A stretch of DNA of 12,293 nt from NCBI GenBank assembly GCA_030642405.1, contig DAOWNV010000051.1:1-12293 (forward strand). The letters run 5' to 3'. The stretch is from Desulfosarcina sp. (GTDB taxonomy: Bacteria; Desulfobacterota; Desulfobacteria; Desulfobacterales; Desulfosarcinaceae). Numbering within the stretch: the first letter of the stretch is position 1; the number at the start of each line of letters is the position of its first letter. Shown here piece after piece: positions 1 to 6,311 of the stretch. The notes beneath the pieces are model-generated. The model searched no databases, was not told where the DNA came from, and saw only the letters and a program-made list of their open reading frames with translations. A program made the position numbers and the translations under genes.

Positions 1-2
1 CC

Positions 3-1472
3 TTCGTTTACAAAATTAAAAAACCGGTGGACCTGGGGTTTCTGGATTTTTCGAGCCTTGAGAAGCGGCAGTACTATTGCCAACAGGAGGTGGCCCTGAA
101 CCGTCGCCTGTCCCATGATGTTTACATAAAAACTCTTCCAATCACCGCCCAGGAAGACGGCTACACCCTCTCCGGTCCGGGTGTCCCAGTGGAGTTCACC
201 GTGAAGATGCACCAGCTCGCAGAATCCGATTCCATGCTACAGCGTCTGCAGCACAACACGCTGGACCAAAAAGATATCGAAAAACTGATCAGCCTGCTGG
301 TCGGCTTTTACACACAGACCTCGACAGATAGTACAATTTCCTCGTCCGGCGACCTTGCCTGGGAGGAGAATCTGCAGGAGGTAGAACCATTTACCGATGT
401 GTGGATAGACCGGCAACAATTAGCGTTCGTGTGGTCGAAGGCGCGTCTTTTTTATTTCAAGCATAAATGCCTTTTTCGGCGGCGCCGACAAGAGGGGAAG
501 ATAAGGGATTGCCACGGGGACCTTAGAACCGATCATGTCTACTTTACGAAAAACGGTATTCAGATCATCGACTGTATTGAATTCAACGACCGGCTGCGCT
601 ATCTGGATATCATCAGCGATCTGGCGTTTCTGACCATGGATCTGGAATACAACCATTTTTCGGAAACAGCCTGGACGTTGATCCGATTGTACCTAAAACA
701 TACCAAGGACATCGGTGCTCTGCCGCTGCTAAATTTTTACCGTTGCTACCGGGCCATGGTACGCTGCAAGGTAAGCTGTTTTCACCTCCTGGAATGCGGC
801 GGCCACAACACGAAACATGACACGATGCGCACGGCTGCCCAAGCCTACCTCAATCTGGCCCATGACTATGCCGCCGCCTTAAACCGGCCAATCCTGTGGG
901 TGGTATATGGCTTGCCCGCATCGGGAAAAAGCACCATGGCCAAGCGACTGGCGGCTGTCTTTGACATCAGAGTGATCCCTTCGGATGTAATACGCAAAAA
1001 ACTGTTTGCCGATTCATCAGGCTCATCCGTTGAATCCGCTTTCGGGCAAGGGATTTACTCGGCGTACGCAACCAAGGTAACATACGGGCACATGTTCGCG
1101 CAGGCCAGGGAGGACCTTAAAAAAGGGGAAAGCGTTGTGATCGATGCCACCTTCAGCCAAGCGGTTCAGCGGTCGGAAACCATGCGAATCGCCGCATGCC
1201 TGGAGGCCACACCTGTTTTCGTAGAATGCAGAGCCTCAGATTCAATCCTTGCCGAACGCCTGTTGCAACGTGAAAACACACCCTCCGTGTCCGATGCCCG
1301 GCTGGTTCACCTGCCGGCATTCAAGAAGCGCTTCGAACCCTTGGACCGGATGGGAAATGAGATCCATATTATCGTGGATACCGAAAACCCACCTGCGGTT
1401 TGTCTTCAGCAAATACTGCTAACCGAAGCCTTGTGGAACGGTGCCACCCCAAAAGGAGGCAAATATGTTTAA
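3..1472 (+). CDS. APH-like kinase / P-loop kinase fusion, 5'-truncated
   Basis: This is a bifunctional protein with an aminoglycoside-phosphotransferase-like domain followed by a P-loop NTPase/kinase domain (COG2187 plus COG0645 type); the physiological substrate of such proteins is not established. The reading frame is open from base 3 with residues VYKIKKPV ahead of the GTG at 27. That stretch is the conserved N-lobe beta-strand of the family, so the true start lies upstream of the window. The kinase catalytic loop is HGDLRTDH at about 513-536, followed by IIDCIEFND as the metal-binding segment. The Walker A motif GLPASGKST is at 909-935, followed by PSDVIRKKLF, which resembles the zeta-toxin/AAA_33 group. 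Its TAA overlaps the start of the universal stress gene by 8 bp, implying coupled translation. Despite the APH fold there is no sign that it is a drug-resistance enzyme. Confidence 0.88.
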   Translation, partial: FVYKIKKPVDLGFLDFSSLEKRQYYCQQEVALNRRLSHDVYIKTLPITAQEDGYTLSGPGVPVEFTVKMHQLAESDSMLQRLQHNTLDQKDIEKLISLLVGFYTQTSTDSTISSSGDLAWEENLQEVEPFTDVWIDRQQLAFVWSKARLFYFKHKCLFRRRRQEGKIRDCHGDLRTDHVYFTKNGIQIIDCIEFNDRLRYLDIISDLAFLTMDLEYNHFSETAWTLIRLYLKHTKDIGALPLLNFYRCYRAMVRCKVSCFHLLECGGHNTKHDTMRTAAQAYLNLAHDYAAALNRPILWVVYGLPASGKSTMAKRLAAVFDIRVIPSDVIRKKLFADSSGSSVESAFGQGIYSAYATKVTYGHMFAQAREDLKKGESVVIDATFSQAVQRSETMRIAACLEATPVFVECRASDSILAERLLQRENTPSVSDARLVHLPAFKKRFEPLDRMGNEIHIIVDTENPPAVCLQQILLTEALWNGATPKGGKYV

Positions 1473-2454
1473 TCGAATCTTGGCTGCTACAGACATGGTC
1501 ACCACCGGCGATGCTCCGGTGATATCGGCTGCCCGGATGGCTAAGCAGCAGGGAGCCCGTCTTTATCTGCTGCATGTCATGGAATCCACCTCGACAGAAA
1601 ATCGCCGCCTGGTGCGCCATTTTGAAACCGGATCGGAACTGACCGCCGACGCAAACTATGAAAATCGGATTCGTCGAGAGTTGGAAAAGACGTATCAAGA
1701 CGATCTGTCAGGCATCGCCCATGAGGTGGGAGTTACCGCCGGTTTCCCGTGGGAAGAGATCTTGCGCTGGTCCAAAACGGTGGATGCCGATCTAATCGTG
1801 CTGGGTCCCCATTCGACCCGGGCGGAAGAGAAAGGAGTTGTGCGGATTGCCGGCCGGGTCGGGTCGACGGTGGAGAACGTCATCACCCGGGAGACCTTAC
1901 CGGTGAGTGTGGTCAACCGAGCCGCGGATAAACACCAAATGTTGTTTCAGCGGGTGCTGGTCGCTGTCGATTTCTCCAGGTCCTGTGAATGTGCGGTCCG
2001 TTTTGCTGCAAAGTTGTCTGCGCACTACCACAGCCGACTGTTTGTATTTCACATGATCCCAGTGCCCCCGTTCCCCAAATATACCCGCAGCGATTATGCC
2101 GCCGATACGGCCAATACCACAAAACGGCTTGAATCATCTTATGCGGCATACTTGGACGGCACCGACCACAAGTCCCTGATCCGGCCAGGAGCCCTACCCC
2201 ACCAGGAGATACTCAATTGTGCCGGGGAAAATAATATCGATCTTATCATCATGGGGTCCCATACCAAGGAAAAATCAGGCAAATGGTACCCTGGTAGTGT
2301 CGTGGAGCGGGTCGGTTACCGGGCCGACTGTCCAATAATGGTGGTTACCGATCCCGGTGTGCTGGCTCACTGGGACAGTGCAATCACAGTCGAAGATGAA
2401 GATGAAGCCGGCAAAGATCGCTTGATCCACGTATTTACCGGAACACAGCCATGA
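1465..2454 (+). CDS. Tandem-domain universal stress protein (UspA family)
   Basis: A 329-residue cytoplasmic protein built of two UspA domains, about residues 1-152 and 161-310. Each opens with the family beta-strand (FNRILAATD; FQRVLVAVDFS) and ends in the nucleotide-loop region (LIVLGPHS; LIIMGSHT). In domain 2 the ATP-binding signature G-x2-(T)-x9-GS is recognisable (GSHT...PGSVVE). In domain 1 the loop is longer and less canonical (GPHS...GRVGSTVE), so ATP binding there is doubtful. The C-terminus carries an acidic tail (EDEDEAGKD). I chose the ATG at 1465 because AAAAGGAGG sits 5 bases upstream; an in-frame GTG at 1441 has no such site. The 8-bp overlap with the upstream kinase gene indicates one operon. 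Tandem Usp proteins typically respond to starvation, redox or osmotic stress; the specific role here is unknown. Confidence 0.9.
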   Translation: MFNRILAATDMVTTGDAPVISAARMAKQQGARLYLLHVMESTSTENRRLVRHFETGSELTADANYENRIRRELEKTYQDDLSGIAHEVGVTAGFPWEEILRWSKTVDADLIVLGPHSTRAEEKGVVRIAGRVGSTVENVITRETLPVSVVNRAADKHQMLFQRVLVAVDFSRSCECAVRFAAKLSAHYHSRLFVFHMIPVPPFPKYTRSDYAADTANTTKRLESSYAAYLDGTDHKSLIRPGALPHQEILNCAGENNIDLIIMGSHTKEKSGKWYPGSVVERVGYRADCPIMVVTDPGVLAHWDSAITVEDEDEAGKDRLIHVFTGTQP

Positions 2455-2638
2455 AAAACAGATGAGATTTTTGTTGAAACAATTTATTGTGGCAGGCCCC
2501 TTTTCTAAACAGCTTTGCGGCAGCCGATAGGACCGACTCCTGATTGTCCTTCGTCTGGCTGTAAAGGTAGGCTGCATCGGCAACCGTCCAGGCCCTGATA
2601 CCGCATAAGGTCCTGACGGTCAGCTCCAATAATTTCAT
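2435..2638 (-). pseudogene. YdcF/ElyC-like (DUF218) N-terminal remnant
   Basis: A minus-strand frame begins at ATG 2638 behind a GGGTGAG ribosome-site-like sequence. Its first ~48 residues (MKLLELTVRTL... DAAYLYSQTKDNQESV...) look like the N-terminus of a YdcF/ElyC/SanA-type DUF218 protein, whose members are usually about 200 residues or more. After FRKG (near 2500) the similarity stops and the frame runs through unrelated sequence to a stop at 2435, inside the 3' end of the universal stress gene. I read this as a gene truncated by a deletion whose junction lies near 2495-2505. The family assignment is from memory of the sequence style, not a search; the truncation is clear only if the assignment holds. 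Confidence 0.45.
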
Positions 2639-2644
2639 ATGTTC

Positions 2645-2785
2645 TCACCCATTCTGCCTGTGTCGCCCGTAAATGTCCTTCAACCTGTAGCTACGCTTAT
2701 GCGATCGTGTCTCCTCCCGGTTTTTTTCCTTGAGTTTATCCACCAATTTTTTGACATCCTGAACGCGGTCCCGAGGAGAAATCAT
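2645..2785 (-). CDS. Possible 46-residue basic small protein
   Basis: A short minus-strand frame starts at ATG 2785 (MISPRDRVQDVKKLVDKL...) and ends with TGA at 2645-2647, only 6 bases before the ATG of the YdcF-like remnant. The product would be 46 residues, highly charged (many K, R, E and D) and probably helical, with a basic second half. The close spacing to the next start looks like an operon junction, which argues that the frame was real. A weak AAGG lies about 13-16 bases ahead of the start. I recognise no family. It could be an intact small gene, the C-terminus of a broken larger gene, or chance; the open sequence immediately upstream in another frame makes the second option credible. 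Confidence 0.35.
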   Translation of the reverse strand: MISPRDRVQDVKKLVDKLKEKNREETRSHKRSYRLKDIYGRHRQNG

Positions 2786-2972
2786 CACTATTATATAAAA
2801 CCTTGCATCCCTTGGACAGCAATGCCTGTTTCCGGTTGGATTCCGACATGGGGTGTTTTAAAATTTTGAAAAAGCTCTCGACGTTTTCAAACGCCCGGGC
2901 ATTGAAGGCCATATCCACACCCGCAGCCAGTGCCGCTGCTTCAACGGTAACAACGTTACAAAAGCAATCCTG
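2736..2972 (-). pseudogene. Unidentified minus-strand gene fragment
   Basis: An open minus-strand frame runs from just after a stop at 2973-2975 to a stop at 2736-2738. Its central part (VVTVEAAALAAGVDMAFNAR, then AFENVESFFKILKHP...) has protein-like composition and GC-rich third positions typical of real coding sequence here. There is no convincing start: the only internal ATG with following length is at 2918 and has no ribosome site. The last ~20 residues lose this character, where it overlaps the 46-codon frame. I read it as the internal or C-terminal piece of a decayed gene and cannot name the family. Confidence 0.35.
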
Positions 2973-3084
2973 TCAATAATGCATTGTCTTAAAAACAGCC
3001 GCTTTGCATTTTCACCATACGTGAGATATAACCCGATGCGAAACGTATACGATTGAACATGTTTTAACCGGTTAGACTACTATC
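2919..3084 (+). promoter_or_regulatory. trkH leader: candidate promoter and three palindromes
   Basis: A candidate sigma-70 promoter is TTTGCA (3003-3008), an 18-base spacer and TATAAC (3027-3032), a moderate match. Downstream, three perfect palindromes follow within 31 bases: CGTATACG (3044-3051), AACATGTT (3056-3063) and TAACCGGTTA (3065-3074). The last ends 10 bases before the trkH ATG, where a Shine-Dalgarno sequence would normally lie; none is visible. This arrangement could be an operator or a structured leader. The promoter call is moderate and the operator call is an inference. Confidence 0.4.
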
Positions 3085-4539
3085 ATGCACCCGTTTTCAA
3101 TTCTTCATGTTTTTGGGACCCTTTTCATGGTCACCGGTTTCTCCATGGGAATCCCGCTGATCTGTTCATTGATTTACCAGGAAGGTGATTTCCAATCCAT
3201 TCTGATTTCATCATTCATTACACTTTTACTGGGTATTCCTTTGTGGTGGTTTTTCAAAAAGCACCACGATCTGGGTATAAAAGACGGCATATTCATTGCC
3301 GTTTTCGGCTGGGTCCTGGTTTCCGCACTTAGCACCCTGCCCTTTATACTTCATGGCTCCATCCCATCCTTTACGGATGCGTTTTTCGAAATGATGTCAG
3401 GTTACACAACAAGCGGTGCCACCATACTTACGGATATCGAAGCAGTGCCTCACGGGTTGCTGTTCTGGCGAAGTCAAACCCACCTTCTGGGCGGTATGGG
3501 TTTTTTAACACTGACTGTTATTTTTCTGCCCCACGGAATGGGTGGGTTGCGTATTTTTCGGGCGGAATCCTCACCGGGCCAGGTCATTACCAAAGAAAAA
3601 TTTCATGCCCGCAACCGGGATACCATGGTCCGTCTTTGGATCATTTATATGGTTTTAAACCTGGCCCAGATCATTTTGCTATGCCTCGGAGGCATGAGCC
3701 TTTTCGATGCCTTGTGCCACGCGTTTGGGACCGTATCGACCTCCGGCTACTCTCCTTATAACGATAGCATCGGACATTATAACAACGCCTATTTTGACTG
3801 GATCATCATTTTATTCATGTTTTTAGGTGGGACGACTTTCGTACTGTTTTATCAAGTTGTCCGGGGAGACTGGCGTGCATTGCGGGTCAACACGGAGTTT
3901 CGCTGGTATGTAGGATTCATGCTATTTTTCTGCACCATGGTCTCATGGCTTTTATGGAAAGAGAATACCTACGGGTTGTGGAATGCTATCCGCTACGGGA
4001 CTTTTCAGGTTACCAGTCTTTTAACCACAACGGGGTTTACAACCGCCGACTATGAATTGTGGCCCCAGTCAAGCCAGATGTTCCTTTATGCCGTGTGCTT
4101 TATAGGTGCCTGTGCCGGTTCAACAACAAGCGGAATAAAAGTGGTTCATTATATAGTTTTATGCAAATTCATGGCGGCTACCATAAAAAAAATTTTTTTC
4201 CAGCCAATGTCCATCATCTCCGTCCGTTTGAACCAGCGCCCGGTGGACAATTCCATTATCCATCTGTCCGTCTGCTATTTCATAGTGAACATCTTTATGG
4301 TTCTGGCCGGTGGGTGCGTGATGGTACTCACCGACGATATGGATTATGTGACGGCCATGAGTTCCGTTATCGCAGCGTTGATGAACATAGGCCCCGGTTT
4401 CGGCGCCGTCGGACCCTCTGAAAACTACGCCTTCATTTCCGATGCGGGAAAGTGGTTTCTCTCCTACAACATGCTGGTGGGACGATTGGAAATGTTCTCC
4501 GCGTTAGTCATTTTTTATCCCTCTTTTTGGAAAAAATAG
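3085..4539 (+). CDS. trkH: Trk potassium uptake, pore subunit TrkH
   Basis: A 484-residue inner-membrane protein of the TrkH/KtrB superfamily, which forms the potassium-conducting pore gated by the nucleotide-binding TrkA ring. The full length and the four repeated M1-P-M2 units fit the family. The selectivity-filter loops are visible in order: TTSG (about 108-111), STSGYS (218-223), TTTGFTT (314-320) and NIGPGFGAVGP (434-444). The gating-region sequence GACAGSTTSGIK (341-352) interrupts the third unit as usual, and the C-terminus has the conserved MLVGRLEMF...FYPSFWKK. The ATG at 3085 is the first start giving the full first helix; no good ribosome site precedes it. Its partner trkA lies convergently with 4 bp between stop codons, an unusual orientation for two subunits of one complex. 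Confidence 0.95.
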   Translation: MHPFSILHVFGTLFMVTGFSMGIPLICSLIYQEGDFQSILISSFITLLLGIPLWWFFKKHHDLGIKDGIFIAVFGWVLVSALSTLPFILHGSIPSFTDAFFEMMSGYTTSGATILTDIEAVPHGLLFWRSQTHLLGGMGFLTLTVIFLPHGMGGLRIFRAESSPGQVITKEKFHARNRDTMVRLWIIYMVLNLAQIILLCLGGMSLFDALCHAFGTVSTSGYSPYNDSIGHYNNAYFDWIIILFMFLGGTTFVLFYQVVRGDWRALRVNTEFRWYVGFMLFFCTMVSWLLWKENTYGLWNAIRYGTFQVTSLLTTTGFTTADYELWPQSSQMFLYAVCFIGACAGSTTSGIKVVHYIVLCKFMAATIKKIFFQPMSIISVRLNQRPVDNSIIHLSVCYFIVNIFMVLAGGCVMVLTDDMDYVTAMSSVIAALMNIGPGFGAVGPSENYAFISDAGKWFLSYNMLVGRLEMFSALVIFYPSFWKK

Positions 4540-4543
4540 GCGG

Positions 4544-5296
4544 CTATCCCAAAAACAATTTGTGAACATCTCTTAAATGTAAGGATTTGCAGACAACAAT
4601 CACTCGTTCATCGGCATGAAGACGGGTATCACCCACGGCAATTTGCCACTGATTGTCCCGGAAAACACCACCGATAAGGATTTTTCCACGATAGGCCGGA
4701 TCCAGTTTGGACAAAGGAACCTTTGTGATAGTAGCCCCGTTCATCACCATGATTTCCACCACCTCCGCATCGAATCCGTGAAGGTGGGCGACGGAAAGCA
4801 ACTCCCCCCGGCGTATAAACTTCAGAATCTCGTTTGCCGCCAGCACTTTCTTGTTCAAGGCGATGTCCGATCCGCTGGTGGCGGCAAGCACCAGATACTC
4901 CTCTTTATTCACCAACGAGATGGTCTTTCGGTCCTTGCTGTCATCGTTGCCGTTTGCGGTATTCATCAGATGTTTGGCCAGCATACAACTCATGATGTTA
5001 GTTTCATTGTCACCGGTCGCAGTGATGAACGTATCCATATCGGTCAGACCGGCCAGATTCAGTGTCTCGGCATCTGACCCGTCACCATGCAGCACTTCGG
5101 TGTGTTGAAGCAGATGACATAATTCGGCAGCCCGGTTTTCGTCTTTTTCAACAATCTTCACCTGCACATTTTTACCCATCAGTTCAGCTACACGGGACCC
5201 CACCAGTCCACCGCCCAGGATCATCACGCGGTGCCGCCGCTGCTGTTTGACACCTGTAAGAGCCATCAATTGGGGAAGATCATGTTTTGAAGCCAT
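4544..5296 (-). CDS. trkA: TrkA C-terminal half (second RCK domain), frame-shifted
   Basis: This is the second half of the potassium-uptake regulator TrkA. It holds an NAD-binding RCK fold starting RVMILGGGLVGSRVAELM, with the GxGxxG-type turn GGGLVG, the acidic ribose-binding residue in KIVEKDE, and then a complete TrkA_C domain (from about KFIRRGELLSVAHL) to the final KLFLG. The frame continues upstream to 5395, but those residues (MHFLSGWW...) are an out-of-frame artefact. Homology begins at QDQVLIMASKHDLP around 5312. The ATG at 5296 is the only plausible independent start; its ribosome site is weak. If read continuously with the upstream half after removing one C, the whole protein is 470 residues, normal for TrkA. 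The coding sequence shows no decay beyond the single-base shift. Confidence 0.88.
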   Translation of the reverse strand: MASKHDLPQLMALTGVKQQRRHRVMILGGGLVGSRVAELMGKNVQVKIVEKDENRAAELCHLLQHTEVLHGDGSDAETLNLAGLTDMDTFITATGDNETNIMSCMLAKHLMNTANGNDDSKDRKTISLVNKEEYLVLAATSGSDIALNKKVLAANEILKFIRRGELLSVAHLHGFDAEVVEIMVMNGATITKVPLSKLDPAYRGKILIGGVFRDNQWQIAVGDTRLHADERVIVVCKSLHLRDVHKLFLG

Positions 5297-5957
5297 GATT
5301 AAAACCTGATCCTGGGGGAAGGATGATGTGATCGCCACCCGGCAGAATCGTGGTAATCCCCCTTGCGATGGCCACCACCCGGAAAGGAAATGCATTGTAA
5401 TTTTTTGACAGTGTCTTCAAGTTCTGGTTAGCCAACAGGGAGGTATCCTTCACATGGGTAGCCATAAGCTGGATCTGACCATCGGCAATATCGATGATCT
5501 CATTTCCTGCCGTCCGCTCCACCAGCCGAACGATTTCCTGCGCCGCCAACTCTTCCGGATGAATAACCAAATCGATTTTCAGTTCATCCGCACTGAGCAC
5601 GGCATCCTCGATATCGAAATCCATGGAACGGACGCGGGCAATTTTTATGGGGATGCCGAATCGATCGGCAATCATCGCGGACAGCATATTGACGGCATCG
5701 TTATTGGTGACGGCGATCAGCACATCTATAGTTTCCGCATCGGCTTCCCGCCAGCACGCAATACTCAGGGCGGAACCCTGGATCAATCGGGCATCGAGAT
5801 AGCGGTCGGCATAGCTGATTAACTTGCTGTCCGGTTCGATGGCGGTAACTGCATAGCCTTCATGGACCAACCGCTTGGTCAAATAGGTCCCAACACCGCC
5901 AAGGCCCAGAATAAGGATTTTTTCTTCAAATGATCGTTTTTTTTTAAACACCGCCAC
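5280..5957 (-). CDS. trkA: TrkA N-terminal half (first RCK domain), frame-shifted
   Basis: This is the first half of TrkA, the cytoplasmic ring protein that binds NAD(H)/ATP-type ligands and gates TrkH. It opens with a Rossmann fold KILILGLGGVGTYL (GLGGVG at residues 18-23, acidic E41 after the second strand), then a TrkA_C-type subdomain ending GITTILPGGDHIILP. After that the frame runs into a non-homologous tail (PGSGFNHGFKT) and stops at 5280, whereas the correct continuation is in the next frame. The start is GTG 5957; a second in-frame GTG at 5951 sits better behind AAAGGA (8-base spacing instead of 2) and may be the true start. The gene follows the cupin gene by 27 bp and probably shares its transcript. 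Confidence 0.88.
   Translation of the reverse strand: MAVFKKKRSFEEKILILGLGGVGTYLTKRLVHEGYAVTAIEPDSKLISYADRYLDARLIQGSALSIACWREADAETIDVLIAVTNNDAVNMLSAMIADRFGIPIKIARVRSMDFDIEDAVLSADELKIDLVIHPEELAAQEIVRLVERTAGNEIIDIADGQIQLMATHVKDTSLLANQNLKTLSKNYNAFPFRVVAIARGITTILPGGDHIILPPGSGFNHGFKT
5314..5318 (-). other. trkA frameshift site: five-C run
   Basis: On the coding strand the codons read CTT CCC CCA GGA in the upstream frame, while TrkA homology continues as CTT CCC CAG GAT. Removing one C from the five-C run joins the two halves exactly: 5957 to 4544 is 1414 bases, one more than a multiple of three. A homopolymer sequencing or assembly error, a real inactivating or phase-variable indel, and +1 ribosomal slippage at CCC-C are all compatible with the sequence. 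The site lies between the two RCK domains. Confidence 0.85.
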
Positions 5958-5984
5958 AATCCTTTATCGATTGAACATGGAATA

Positions 5985-6311
5985 TTAATCAGGTAGATAA
6001 TCCTCCCTTACCGGAGAAAACACCTCCACAGCAACGGAGTCTTCCAAAGCTTTGGCGCTGTGGGAAATATCGGAACCTATGCACCAACTGTCACCCGGTA
6101 CGACATCATGATCCACCCCGTCCATGGTCAATACCATCCTGCCGGAAATCAGCAGACCGGTCTGTTCATGGATATGATGGTGGGATGGCAGATCAGCCCC
6201 TTTTTTTAATTTGAACCGGGCCATAAGGGTTTTCTCACCATGAACCATGATGCTGAGATCAACACCGTCAACCAGATTCCGAGAGGTCAGTCGTTCTGCT
6301 TTTTTAAACAT
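5985..6311 (-). CDS. Small single-domain cupin
   Basis: A 108-residue soluble protein with one cupin_2 barrel. Cupin motif 1, G-x5-HxH-x3-(E/Q)-x6-G, is met by G38, H44, H46, Q50 and G57, with extra histidines at 45 and 48. Motif 2 is met by PGDSWCIGSDISH, with the metal ligand H84. The Glu usual in motif 1 is replaced by Gln, a known variation. A metal-bound small-ligand sensor or enzyme is likely, but the substrate cannot be told. Start ATG 6311 has a strong AAGGAGG site just upstream. The gene overlaps the end of the rmuC-like gene by 25 bp and lies 27 bp ahead of trkA, so the three are probably cotranscribed. Confidence 0.82.
   Translation of the reverse strand: MFKKAERLTSRNLVDGVDLSIMVHGEKTLMARFKLKKGADLPSHHHIHEQTGLLISGRMVLTMDGVDHDVVPGDSWCIGSDISHSAKALEDSVAVEVFSPVREDYLPD

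Noticed and set aside
27..29. GTG as the start of the first gene
   Set aside because: The frame is open upstream and the eight codons before it encode the conserved VYKIKKPV strand, so the gene is cut by the window edge.
2751..2773. TTGACA on the plus strand as a -35
   Set aside because: No acceptable -10 occurs 16-18 bases downstream, and it lies in former coding sequence.
2639..2869. Plus-strand open frame of 76 codons
   Set aside because: Composition is unlike a protein, there is no ribosome site, and it is antisense to the minus-strand coding traces.
5297..5395. Upstream extension of the TrkA C-terminal frame (MHFLSGWW...)
   Set aside because: These residues are the wrong frame of the region that encodes the end of the first RCK domain.
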